The notes under the pieces were generated by a model. The model was not told the origin of the DNA. It ran no database searches and saw only the letters and a program-made list of their open reading frames with translations. 64,000 bases of DNA from Chelonoidis abingdonii. Taxonomy: Eukaryota; Chordata; Testudines; Testudinidae. Location of the stretch: positions 61,195,764 to 61,259,763 of the forward strand of contig NC_133773.1 in the NCBI RefSeq assembly GCF_003597395.2, given 5' to 3'. This document shows, in pieces, positions 1 through 10,492 of the stretch (within the stretch, counting starts at the first letter, position 1; each line of letters begins with the position of its first letter). The position numbers and the translations under genes are program-made.

Positions 1-108
1 ATTCACCCACGAAAGCTCATGCTCCAAAACTTCTGTTAGTCTATAAGGTGCCACAGGACTCTTTGCTGCTTTTACAGATCCAGACTAACACAGCTACCCC
101 TCTGATAG
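1..108 (+). mobile_element. Penelope-like element 3' tail, cut by window edge
   Basis: This stretch is the reverse complement of the tail that follows the GIY-YIG reading frame at 15184-15305, with only scattered differences. Both contain gaaagctcatgctccaaaac and end near ctacccctctgata. Since the coding strand of the other copy is minus, this copy reads in the sense direction on plus. Only the last ~108 bases are in the window. I recognise it as a very common turtle dispersed repeat; assignment to Penelope-like elements rests on linkage to the endonuclease in the second copy. Confidence 0.75.
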
Positions 109-2460
109 TTTGGTTCAATGGCTGTCAGCACCCCCAGTATAGAAATTGTTCCAGCATCTGACCCCATGCCACCCACTGATGGGCCAACTAGTTTGTGTTT
201 AAAGTACTGTTTGAGCTAGAGATTTGTGTGTGTGGATGGTAGTTGAGTTGGTACAAAATTCAAGTTATAGCTTGAGCTTACAAAGCAGTGAAGACAAATC
301 TTAAGTAGCCGAAGCTTGAGTCTGACATATTAGAATCAGTCCAGGTAGAATGGCTGGGTTGAGAGGCTTCTACCTATCTTCCACAAGACAAAGCCAACAT
401 CATGAATTTATTCAAAAACGACCATATCCAGAGTATATTTCCCAAAGTTTTTCTGTTTCATTTCTAATTTGGCTCTTTATAGTTTGCTAGTGGGAAAACT
501 ACACCTCTAATAACGTATATGACCCCCCCACACACTGTTGAGCTGTACAAGTGCCAGACATTTATCCAGGAATTTAATGCAGCTCAGTGGTTCATGATTT
601 TCTAACTCTCTCCTTTCAAGTTTTGCCTTTCATAATGGAGTTGACTTCTTTATTCACTGATTTTTTTCCCAGAACACACTAATTTTTTGTTCTTTATGTC
701 AAGCCTTAGAGATCCCCCATCTAACCATAGTCTACCAGTAATGAAGCTGACACCAAAGTTATTTTATTTTGTATGTCTCAGAGAGGCATCTAATTGAAGT
801 GATTTGTAGACACGCTGGATTCCCACGAGTGTTCCAGTGATAAAAGCCTGCTGATTAATCTCAAGGCTTCATTTACCTGAGATTTGCTGTTTGTATTGAA
901 TAAATAAAACAGTATCCATTTCATTATCAGCTGCATGAAAATGTTTGCATACCTGAAAATTTACCTGTCAAAGATTCCATTCTAGTATATTTTTCTTCCG
1001 AAGTGAGATCATGAGTGGGTAGTTTTGGTGTTCCAGAGGTGTTCTCTAATGAGTAAATGATTTAATGTACTAGACACTAGTGAACTCTTTTTTTTAAAAA
1101 AAAAAAAAAATCAGTTTAGACAGGATTATATGTCGGTCTAGAAATAATTTGAACTGTGTGGTGAGCAAGTCAAAGTCGTCACTAGGGATTGGCTGGCAAA
1201 TGAAAAGCAGTCTCTGTGGAGGCCTTGAAACTATGAGATGTAGTGTGTGACCTGCAGCACAAGCTACTCTTTGGTGTCTGTGTGAGTGTTTGTGTATAGT
1301 GTGCAGTCTATTTTTTTTTAAGAGACATTTGCAATTGTCTAGGTTTTGTTAGCCAAAGGGAAATAAACAAAACATTTCATATACACCTAAAAAAAATGGG
1401 ATTTTGGGTTTTGTTTGTTTGTTTATTTGTTTTACAATCTTTATTTATAATTAAGACTGAGAAATCACTTCTTTGTAATGTAGGCTTTCCCCCCACTTGG
1501 GCCCTCCTATGTGCTGTTGCAGAATATAGAAACAAGTTGTTGTGACTGAGGTCACTTTTTAGTCTTAAGAGAAACTTATTGGCTAGCCCACTTTCAGAAA
1601 TACTCGGCACCCCAGTTTCCAACTCAGTGGGAGACAAGGATGTGAGCTCCTTTGTAAATCAGGCCCTAGGTATCTCAAGTTGAGTAACTAAAAATGGAAG
1701 CAATCAAAATCAGAGGTCACTTTTGAAAAGTTTGGTCCTGTAGTGCCAGTATATACTACAGAGTTGATTCAAAGTTGTTGGGTTTTGTCCCTTACTTTCT
1801 CTGTTTCCTGTAGCTTGGGAAGCAGGTAGCATATCCTTGAAAGTTAGCAGGAGTGATGCCAATGGTAACATGTCCTTTTGGAAAAGGTAACAGGTGTTTT
1901 GCTGACAGTTTAGTTGTATTTGTTTTTTGTCTTATGATTTTGGCTTGTTATATATAACAGGACATATTTAGTGATGTAGACAAAGAAATCTATAGCTCTG
2001 CAAACAGTTCTACAAAGTATTGAAAAAGTTTTACTTGAGTTAATCACTGCTACTAGGAAAATGCCTTCATACTTGTCAGTCAGTGGACTCAAGTGCACAT
2101 TTTTATTGACTCAGTATGGTGGTTCAGTCTGATTTTTTTCCTAGATCTTAATACTTCTCTTCCACCGGGTTAATACTCTCACCTAAGCATCAAGTAGCCC
2201 TGGGTCTTGAAAGGGGAAAGCTTTTGGGCCACACACCAACTAACCTGATTCTCCATAGAACAACATAGTTTAAAAAAGATGGTCTTCCAGTGTTTCTCAT
2301 GTCTTTTTTAAAAGATAAAATATCTGCTTTCCTCTTATATAGGGAAGATCTAAAAGAACTTGGTAATAGCTTCCTTCAGTATAATAATGTGTGAAACTTA
2401 GGGAATGTCTGTGGACTGAGGATCTCAATACACTTATAAATGTTAGTAAATTAGGTCAAG
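109..2460. other. Unique AT-rich sequence, no gene seen
   Basis: No open frame above 86 codons and none resembling a known protein. It holds a T/A homopolymer pair around 1089-1110 and short T-rich runs near 1312 and 1400-1440. No repeat family was recognised. Confidence 0.5.
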
Positions 2461-2835
2461 GTTTCACAAGTGACTAGTGATTTTAGGTGCCCAGCTAGAG
2501 ATAATAACTAATATATGGAGATATAGCTATCTCATAGAACTGGAAGGGACCCTGAAAGGTCATGGAGTCCAGCCCACTGCCTTCACTGGCAGGACCAAAT
2601 ACTGATTTTGCCCAAGATCCGTAAGTGGCCCCCTTTAGGATTAAACTCAAAACCCTGGGTGTAGCAGGTCAATGCTCAAACCACTAAACTATCCCTCCCC
2701 CCTGATGTTGTAAGGAAACTGGTTTCAGAAAGTATTAAGCAGCAGCGCTCTGAAAATTGGACTCCTTTTAAGGTATCTCAATTTGGGCACCCCAAAATTA
2801 AGATACCCAAAATCACTAATTACCTTTAACAAATC
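2461..2835. repeat. Hairpin-type dispersed repeat split by a SINE
   Basis: The left arm (agtgattttaggtgccc near 2474-2492) is complementary to the right arm near 2795-2816. The centre (ttcagaaagt and ctctgaaaat, 2725-2760) is also self-complementary. The repeat is interrupted at about 2508-2702 by a SINE. Similar foldback repeats built around short complementary arms are common in turtle, bird and crocodile genomes. The family name is not known to me. Confidence 0.5.
2508..2702 (-). mobile_element. tRNA-derived SINE of the turtle Cry type
   Basis: Read on the minus strand, the element starts gggggagggatagtttag, with an A-box-like segment (tagtttagtggtttgagcat, 2675-2694). A B-box-like segment follows (gggttttgagtttaatcc, 2636-2653). 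The body leads into a CR1-like 3' part (ggcagtgggctggactccat) and ends in tatatctccatata. This is the structure of the cryptodiran tRNA-Lys-derived SINE, which borrows its 3' end from CR1. The pseudo-tRNA part is degraded (tagtttag for the usual tagctcag), so it is not a tRNA gene. Boundaries are good to a few bases. Confidence 0.85.
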
Positions 2836-2844
2836 TTAGTCTTA

Positions 2845-3440
2845 AATTTCACAACACTCACATGAGATAGATAAGCATTCGTATCCTCAATGTAGAGGTG
2901 AAAAAATTGAAGCACAGGGTGACTTGCTCTTAGTTAAACAGGAAATTTATAGCAGATTCAGAACAGAACCCATCTCCAATTCCTACCTTAGTGCTTAACT
3001 AGAGCTGTGCGGGAACTGGATTTTCCATTTTACATGAAATTCTGCAATTTCTAAACATGTTTTTTGTTCTAAACTGGAACAAAACCAAAGAATTTCAAAC
3101 TTCCCTGCAAAACAAAATTTTCAAAATAATGTTTTGATTGTCAGAATGCTTAATTTCAATAAAATGGACATTTGCATTGATTCTGACTTTTAATATTATT
3201 TATAATAACAAATTTCAAAACAAAATAATTTTGAAACAAAAAATCAAAACATTTCATTTCAATTGTGATTACTTTTTGCCATTTTTTCCAAATGGAATTT
3301 TGTTGGAATTGGCATTTTGCTTTGGAATGTGTTGATTTCAACAAATTGGCTTTTTCCATTGGAAAAACATGCAGCTGGAAATTTTTTTGACCAGCTCTAG
3401 CTTTAACCACAAGACTATGCTTCCTCATCTGTTATTGCTG
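2845..3440 (-). mobile_element. MIR-type SINE, split by a MITE
   Basis: The antisense MIR core is visible as acaacactcacatgagatag, then a gaagcacagggtgactt segment and cagaacagaacccatctcc up to 2999. It resumes at 3400 as gctttaaccacaagactat and ends around cttcctcatct. The gap is filled by the MITE at 3000-3399. The two parts join in the order expected of one MIR. Confidence 0.7.
3000..3399. mobile_element. AT-rich MITE, probably hAT, inside a MIR
   Basis: The termini are complementary: tagagctg at the left and cagctcta at the right, extended by imperfect pairing (aactggattttccattt against aaatttttttgaccag). The flanks are gcttaac on the left and gctttaac on the right. This is consistent with an 8-bp duplication of MIR sequence with one base lost. 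The interior is rich in caaaa/ttttg runs and codes for nothing. An 8-bp duplication points to hAT. Confidence 0.6.
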
Positions 3441-4353
3441 ACAGTCTTCTTAGCGTACTGGATGCTTGGAATCCACATAAATTGTGCTGCTTCTGGACCC
3501 AAGAGGAGCAGATGTGGCTCCTTTGGGATTATAAATTTGTAAGTAAGTAAGTATGGTTAAGTAAGTGACATCCCAGTTTATTTTCACTAATATGACTCAA
3601 TTGTCAGTGAGAGATAAAGAAACGTTTCTTATAGACGTGACCTATTAAACTAGGCAACATTTTTTTTTTAAGACTCACATTAAATCTCCTGCTATACTTA
3701 CTTTTCTTCCATTTTTTTTTTTTCAAAAAAAGGAAACCTATGTTATGTCCTTAATATGCTTGAGGCTATGCGGTAATTATAAAAATAAATAAAAATCAAC
3801 CAGTAAATCTTTAAACTCTGAAGAAAAATCAGATACATTTTAAATCCGCTCACTAAAATTAAGCTTCCATGTGCCTTATTTCCTAAGCAGAATGGTTTTA
3901 TTCTTTTTTTCCTCAATATCAAGCAGAGTGTGTTCCAATGTCTCCTTTTAGCTGCTTTGATGATCCTCTCCAGTGCTGCTTTATGCAAACCACAGCATAA
4001 CCAAACATGCTTCCTTGAGATTGCATGAGTGACAGTATATGCTTTCAAGGTACACTAAATGAGAAATGTGCAATTTAGGCAGAACATTCACACATTTGAA
4101 TGAAGGACAGAAACTGTTGAAGCTGCAGCTGTTGACAGAAAATTGATGTGCCAGTTGCTATTTACCTAGCAAAATTAGTTCTCCAAGATCAGCTTTATTA
4201 AATGGGACAGAAACATGTTAGCAAATTCTCTCAAGAGGTTCAAAAACTGTGCCTCTCGCAGTTAAGAGTAAAATATGGTTCTTTTCCATGTTATTTGCAT
4301 TTTGCCTATCATGCCCCTTGTACTGCTGATAATGGCAGCAAGATATAGACTCA
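3441..4353. other. Unique sequence, no gene seen
   Basis: Contains a gtaa microsatellite-like run at 3540-3566 and T-runs near 3661 and 3711. The longest frame (minus, about 101 codons, 3743-4048) resembles nothing known. Confidence 0.4.
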
Positions 4354-4824
4354 TGTGATGGGGTATACAAACCCCACACTGGACAATTGCCCTACCACAC
4401 CTCGGAGACATGCACAGGTTGGAGGAGGAGTTTGGAAGGAAAGCAAAACAGCTCACTTGTGGGGCAACTGGGGAAGAAAACGGGCCTTTAGCCCCTGAGG
4501 AAAGGGCTGACTGAAGGCAGGAACTTCTCTGATGACTACTGGCTGAAGGTCTCTCCCTGTGAGAAGGAAGGGCCTGATCCTGATTCATTCTGGGAGGTTG
4601 GCATTCCCCTCTCTCTCTTACTAACTGCTTGAGTTAATCTACTTTTCTTTTTGTTTACGGAGTACCCTGGAAGGGGAGAGACTTGGAAGTGATCTGGCCC
4701 AGGGCCAGATCACAGGAGAGGCAGGATACTGCATAGCTGGAGCAGCCAGCAGCAGATCCCAATGGAGAGAGCGCTGCCACATTGCACCTGAGGCTGTGCC
4801 AGCAGTGAGCTGACCCCTTCAACA
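4354..4824. mobile_element. Solo LTR with 5-bp target duplication
   Basis: A 471-bp block begins TGTGATGGGG and ends CTTCAACA, giving the TG...CA ends of an LTR. It is flanked on both sides by the identical pentamer actca (4349-4353 and 4825-4829). No internal retroelement sequence, primer-binding site or second LTR adjoins it, so it reads as a solo LTR left by recombination. The pentamer duplication fits Gypsy-type elements or some endogenous retroviruses, and I cannot tell which. No AATAAA was seen inside. Confidence 0.6.
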
Positions 4825-4829
4825 ACTCA

Positions 4830-6016
4830 TATTAATCATTTGCTTGTACTCGGTCCCATGGTCTTCCCTTATGCTTTCCAATCAAGAGGGCATTGATAAG
4901 ACATTCACAACAGCAAACTCTCCAGTCAAAACATCTCCAAGTGGGACATACACAAATAGATCACAGATCTACCTTTCATTAACTGACCACATAGACCTCA
5001 TGTTCCCACTCTGCAGCGGAGCATAGAGTTATCTCTGAATAAAATGGGCTTCGGAGGTTACTTTCTAATCCAAATTGGACCCTTCTCTGGGGAATCCTCA
5101 TTACTTGTTACCATAAGGAGACTCGAGTGGCTTCACACTCACAAGCTTCAGTAATAGTTAACCGACTGGAGTTTTCCCTGCTTGGCAGAGGGAAATTAGT
5201 GTTTAATATTAATACAGCACTGTAAATGCACAGGGTGCTCTGCAATTGGTAAACTGAGCCAAACTAATCCCGCCTCAAAGAGCTTAAAGTCTGTATGTAT
5301 GAGAGAGTGCAGAGTATGGGGTTTGTGAGGGTGGAGTACAGGCTGTGTTGGGAAGGTAAAGTTCAATCTTAGGCCAGGATACAGGGAAGCAACACAGTTT
5401 TCTTACAGTCCCTAATCTAGCCTATGAGCTGAAATAGTTGCAGCAGCCCTTCTGTGCATGTGTGGGGGCACAGGGGCTTAGAGCCTCTGGTTCCACCTGA
5501 ATGTGGATCCACTGTCCCTGGTATACTGTAATTGTGACCTATTTTTTGACCTGTTTTGGAGACCTTTTCTGCAGAATAAAGAGTGTGCACAGCATAGCTG
5601 CTTTGCCTGTGGTATTCCCTTGCAGCTCTACTGTGGGGCTTCAGTGGTGCAGAGAGCCTGGTGCTGGGTACTTTCTATCATGGACAATTTTCACCCACAA
5701 AGGATTTGGTAGAATGCATAAAAAGGACAGCCTAATTTTTCAGAAGTTTTTTTTAAAGGAAGGGAATAAAGGCTGAAATTTCAAGTTTTTAGCATGTATC
5801 CATCTGTGTTAATTAAGACCATGGTAACTACCAATAGGCAAACCTTCTGGTGTTTTGAGGATTTGCAGACTCTGAACTACTCAGTGGTTCACAAAACTAT
5901 TTCAGATTCACAAACCTACTTTCCCCTGTGTAATTTAAATCTGATTATGTTGTTGTTCTAGTTTTTCTAGCTGTGTTATAGATGGAAAAACAACCCCAGA
6001 ATTTAGCTATTTGTAT
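4830..6016. other. Mostly unique sequence, no gene seen
   Basis: A short segment at 5206-5292 (tacagcactgtaaatgcac, then caaagagcttaaagtctg) resembles the tail of common amniote SINE-like repeats, at low confidence. The frames at 5501-5776 are unsupported by any recognisable domain. Confidence 0.35.
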
Positions 6017-6125
6017 TTTTCAAATGTGGATGCCTAAAGTTAGACACCTAAAAATCCAGATCAATCGCCTAAGTAAAAGTGGGTTGCTTTTCAGAGGTAC
6101 TGAGGCACTCAGATATTATGTTGAT
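6017..6125. repeat. Sauropsid-type dispersed repeat (gcctaa/aggc motif)
   Basis: Has the pattern gatgcctaaagttagacacc, then cctaagtaaaagtggg and ttttcagaggtactgaggca. A related stretch lies at 42660-42740 (cggcacctaaataaaaatgg, ttttcagagatgctgagca). The two share order and spacing, so this is a dispersed family. I know such sequences as common in sauropsid genomes but not its formal name. Confidence 0.45.
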
Positions 6126-6297
6126 GACAGTGGCACCAGTTACAGGGGTTAGGAAGGAACGCTTCCCTCCTCAAGGTTTTTTCACTTGCTCAAAGTTCCA
6201 TAGACTGTGGTGCCGGCTGGGTGGGGGCATGGTTCAATTGCTTTTAAGCTGTGGTCCTGTACTAAATCAATAAGGCTGCTGCTGGAAGTCTCTGGAG

Positions 6298-6735
6298 CAG
6301 GAGTGGCCAAACTGTGGCTCCAGAGCCACATGCGACTCTTCAGAAGTTAATATGCAGCTCCTTGTATAGGCACCAGCTCCAGGGCTGGAGCTACAGATGC
6401 CAACTTTCCAATGTGCTGGGGGGTGCTCAGGCCACGCCTCCTCCCTCCAGATGGCCCCACCCACACCTCCTGACCACGCCCGCCCACCGGGTCACATTTC
6501 CCCCTCGCCTCGCCGGCTCCGCTCCTCCCCCTCCCCCTCCGAGCCTCCTGCATGCCATGAAACAGCTGATTGGGAAGTGCTGGGAGGTGCTGATCGGTGG
6601 GGCTGCCAGTGAGTGGGAGGTGCTGGGAGTGGGAGGGGAGCTGATGAGGAGCTGCTGATGTATTACTGTGGCTCTTTTGGCAATGTACATTGGTAAATTC
6701 TGGCTCTGTCTCAAGATTAAGGTTGGCCTCCCCTG
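6298..6735 (+). mobile_element. hAT MITE family A, copy 1
   Basis: A 438-bp element with terminal inverted repeats caggagtggccaaactgtgg and aggttggcctcccctg. It is flanked by ctctggag (6290-6297) and ccctggag (6736-6743), a 7 of 8 match expected of a decayed hAT target duplication. Subterminal sequence (gaagttaatatgcagctcct; tattactgtggctctt) is shared with the copies at 37455-37892 and 60128-60506. The middle is GC-rich and non-coding. The ORFs over it on both strands are chance frames. Confidence 0.85.
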
Positions 6736-6744
6736 CCCTGGAGC

Positions 6745-6965
6745 ATTACTCAGGCTGAATTGTCGCAGTGCCATTGAAATTTGATGCAGCTGCTCCTTCA
6801 TACAGAGAGCGGGGTGGCTAGGCCAAATTTCAGTGAGTGGCATTGTTACCTCACACACAGGGTCACAATGCCACTTGAATTTGGCCTGGCTATCTCTCCA
6901 TCCAGACAGAGGGGTGGCCAGGTCAAATGGTGTTGTGATTTGGCACATGGGGAGCCTGTTCCTGT
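6745..6965. repeat. Degenerate minisatellite, unit ~75 bp
   Basis: About three diverged units share gaatttggcctggct or gctaggccaaatttca, then ccagacagaggggtggcc or acagagagcggggtggct. Successive cagag...ggggtggc positions are 6804-6820 and 6905-6920, with a partial unit on each side. The short ORFs here (6781-7153) are frames through the repeat. Confidence 0.55.
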
Positions 6966-8952
6966 ACAGTGTCACACAGGGCAGTCTGCTGAGAACTCGG
7001 CTCAGGCACTGTGTGGGTAAGAAAGAGGGACAACTCCTAGGCCAACAGATGTCTCATTGGTGGAGGTCAGGGAGGAGAATGAGCTGGTACTGGAATGGGG
7101 TCCTACTTTGGGAGGGGCGGGGACCAGAAATTCCACCCCAAACAAATACCTGAACTAGCACCACTGGATGATGGGGTCCCTCCATGTTCCTGTGCAGAAC
7201 TCCCACAGTGCCCACTGATGTCAGTAGAAGATATTAGTGTTCAGCACCTTTAAAAATTCAGGATTCTAAGCTAACTTTACTAAGCTCAGTGTAAACATTT
7301 TGGCCACTGTGTTTATTTTCTAATTCAAATTTTTGTCAGTCTTGCTGTATTTGTTTTCTTACTCTGCCTACGCTTTGCTTTGATTCTCACCTTTTTACGC
7401 TAGACTTATTCTCTCTGTTCTTTTTATCACAGTACTTCCTAGGCAGAAATGGTAACCCAACAACGTTGGAATTGAAGTCACACTTCTAAACTTAGCAAGA
7501 ATCCCTATACCTTAGTCTCAAGTAAAGTGATTCTTGCTAAATTTAGAAGTATGCACTCTGATAGCAAATAACTAGTTAGCAAGCAGGTATGAGAACTGTA
7601 TTTAGTATTGTGGATGACATTACATTCACAACGACCCCTTTATTCCCAAACTATATATGTTTATGGGACTGGGGCACCCATAGCTGTGGTATGTGAATTT
7701 ATCACCCACAATACCAAACACAATTATTTGCTGACAGTGTTTAAAGTGATCTCAATGAAGTACCAGATCAGGCATTACCCCAGTGAAGACATTTCATTAT
7801 GGACTGCTTGTCTAAATACATTTAGAATGCCAGTCTTGTTGCATCCTTTTTAAGAGGCAGGAAAGTGATTTTTATTAGAAGAGAAATCATTTTGCAAAGG
7901 ATGAAATGGCCAGAATCTGCGAGTCTGGGAGTGGTGCATGACTATGTTAGCCTGCTTCAAAGCTAGTTGTGGATGGACCCACGGCACCAAAACAGCAGAG
8001 TCTAACGTAATGCTCCATGATAAGCAAATGACAGAATGACCAAATCCAGTCTTCAAAAATCAGAGGACAAACCAAAATAAAACTGACATTTATTTCTCAC
8101 CTGAAACACGCACACAACCTGTTATCAGTAGCGGTGCCTCTCTCCCATATGTTCATTATAACACCGTTGCTATTAGAATCTTCGTATTCTGAAAGGAGTA
8201 GTCAACATACCTGTCTCAGAGCATTTAATTTCTGTGACTATGGTCAGCCCAGTCCACTTTCATTTGTGTTCACCATGTCCCAACGTGTCACTAACCTCAT
8301 TTTTATCTTTGCCAGTATTCTAATGTCAAGAAGAAATTCTAATGGGCCCAGTTGCCTCTTGCATCATGAAAATCCCTCCCTCTCATCATGTAACATACAT
8401 GACAGGCTTTTAAACTTGATTACAGGTTACCTAGAATATCTGGAACCTTAAAATAAATGTCATTCTATAAATTCAAAGGCATGATCAATTCCCTGAAGGC
8501 TTGTTTTCTTGAAACATATTTGCCATAATATCTCACCATAGGGATTTTCCTGTTTAGTTATGTACTGGTAACGCAGCTAAATTCCTTGCATTCAATTGTC
8601 CCAGTAAACGATGGGTCAAGGTTAGCAGGATAAAATAGCAAGCATATGCTTGCTTCAGAATTTTTCCTGCACAGACTCATTGTTTCGAGAGAGCTTTAAT
8701 CTACCCCCTTGAACAGTGGTCAAAAACATTCTTTCTAAGCACAAAACTATTGTCAAAACAAATATGTCAGTCTCAGTTGGAGAACAGCTGTGGAATACCT
8801 TTGTCACATGCTGCTGTTGCAGCCTGGGAGATCGTGCATTGCCCTCTATTTCTGTCATTAAAGATAAAAACAGGTAATTTTAGTAAATAAGTGGAGTTGG
8901 GCACGAAAATGGAAAGTGTGCAGAAGAGGTATGCCATCTTGGCAGGGCAAGA
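6966..8952. other. Unique sequence, no gene seen
   Basis: No domain, splice-consistent exon or recognised repeat. The best frame (8134-8451, 105 codons) has no recognisable motif. A 17-base segment around 7484-7500 (cttctaaacttagcaagaat) is nearly the inverse of 7529-7549 (attcttgctaaatttagaag), forming an imperfect local inverted repeat. Confidence 0.4.
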
Positions 8953-9205
8953 GATGGTCCTGTGGTAAAAGCACAGAGCTAAGACCCAGGAGATGTGGAT
9001 GCTATTCCAGGCTTTGCCACAAGCTGCTTATGTGGCTTTGAGCAAGACTCTCAATCCCTTTGTACTTCATTTTCCCCATCTGTAAACTGGAGATTATAGT
9101 ACTCCATATTTTACAGAGATGTTGCAAGATTTAATTAATCAAGGCTTGTAAACTGATTAGCTATCTACAGATGGAGAGTGCTGTAGAAGTCTAAAATATT
9201 GTTCT
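8953..9205 (+). mobile_element. MIR-type SINE
   Basis: Shows the MIR order: tcctgtggtaaaagcacaga, then ctttgccacaagctgctta, then tcattttccccatctgtaaa, then gagatgttgcaagatttaat. It ends near gtctaaaatattgtt. Ancient and several percent diverged throughout; not a gene. Confidence 0.75.
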
Positions 9206-9235
9206 ACAAGAACTAGAAAAGGTGGGTGATTTGTG

Positions 9236-9277
9236 TTTTTTTTTGTTTTTTGGTTTTTGGTTTTTGGTTTTTTTTAC
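9236..9277. repeat. T-rich simple repeat (GGTTTTT)n
   Basis: Runs of T interrupted by G and GG, including three ggttttt units in a row. Confidence 0.9.
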
Positions 9278-9388
9278 AGTGATAAGCGTCCTAACCTGTT
9301 ACAAAATAACAGGTGTAAAAGGTTTGAAAGAGAGAGGATGTTATTAGAAATTTATGCATAGTCTGGCTAAACACGTGTGTCTCTAGAA

Positions 9389-9490
9389 CAGTAGTTTTCA
9401 ACCTTTTTTTCATTTGTGGACCCATAAAACATTTCAGATGAAGGTGCAGACTCCTTTGGAAATCTGTGGACCCCAGGTTGAAAATCACTT
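9389..9490. mobile_element. Short hAT MITE (102 bp)
   Basis: The ends are cagtagttttcaacct and aggttgaaaatcactt, an imperfect inverted repeat. Flanks are ctctagaa (9381-9388) and cactagaa (9491-9498), a 7 of 8 target duplication. The interior includes tttgtggaccc and ctgtggacccc, as in the widespread vertebrate cagtggttttcaacct MITE type. Non-coding. Confidence 0.75.
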
Positions 9491-9498
9491 CACTAGAA

Positions 9499-10244
9499 GT
9501 TTTCAACCAGGTCAGGCAGTGGAAAAGGACAATTTGACAGACCTGTTATAAAGCATTTAACATGGTAATATAAATCATTGTTGGAAGCCGATCAGCTCTG
9601 ATCGTCTAAATCAGATATCTATAAAAGACTGGGCCCTGATTTGCTATGTAAAATTAGCATGTCATTGTTATACTGAAAAACACTTGTACGTGGGATACAT
9701 TTTTGTAAATGTTCTCTATTTGATGCAATGAAAGATATCAGCTATATCTTATTTTAATTAAATAGATAATTAACACCTCCATGGCTTCTATTTTTCTCCC
9801 ATATTAAATTTCCTAATACTGTCGGGAGCACTAAAGTCCGAACGAGGTTATATGTGATGCCCCTCCATCCAATCTAAATCACAAGAGGCATTTCTCACAA
9901 ATATTGACAATAGTAGATTAGATTTTCTTCTTGAGATCTATTCTTCCAGGCAGTAGAACTTGTGTGGGTGCCTGAATTGGTCTGGCAGCACAATGGAAGC
10001 CTGTTTCCTTGCCAACCCGGAGAGATGAACCCAGTGTTTAAACATAATGTTTCTGAAACAAAACAAAACACTACTGGAAAATCTTGTATTTGATGACTTG
10101 ACACTCCCCAAATGTGTTTGAATTTTAAGCCACAATCCCAAATGTGGGCACAGTTTCCACCCAGTCACATGGACTCTTGAAATATTCTTTGCATGTTTTA
10201 TTTTGATCATTTACTTTGCAGAATGATGAGGAAGAAGGGGAAAA
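9499..10244. other. Unique AT-rich sequence, no gene seen
   Basis: No coding similarity and no recognised repeat. Two overlapping minus-strand frames (9895-10210) carry no motif. Confidence 0.4.
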
Positions 10245-10472
10245 TAGTCTTGTGGCTAAAGAGCTAACCTAAGGTCAGTCAATCTGGGTTTTGTTCCCAG
10301 CTATGCCCTGGACTTTCTGTATGGTATTACACAAATCACATTCAGTCCCTCTGCCTCAGTCTCCACATATATAATACAGAGCAGGAAAGGTGAAAATGTA
10401 TGCATGTTTGTAGAGCACTTCACAGACACACCCATCTGGAAGGTACTAAGAGATGCAAAATAGTATTTATTA
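10245..10472 (+). mobile_element. MIR-type SINE
   Basis: Visible core: ttgtggctaaagagctaacc, tctgggttttgttcccagc, then ctctgcctcagtctccaca and a tail gagatgcaaaatagtattta. The pattern of tRNA-like head, core and tail is that of MIR. Confidence 0.75.
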
Positions 10473-10492
10473 TATTGTTACTGGTTAAGACC

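Noticed and set aside
2636..2694. Possible tRNA gene on minus
   Set aside because: A-box and B-box belong to a SINE with a CR1-like tail; the cloverleaf is not intact.
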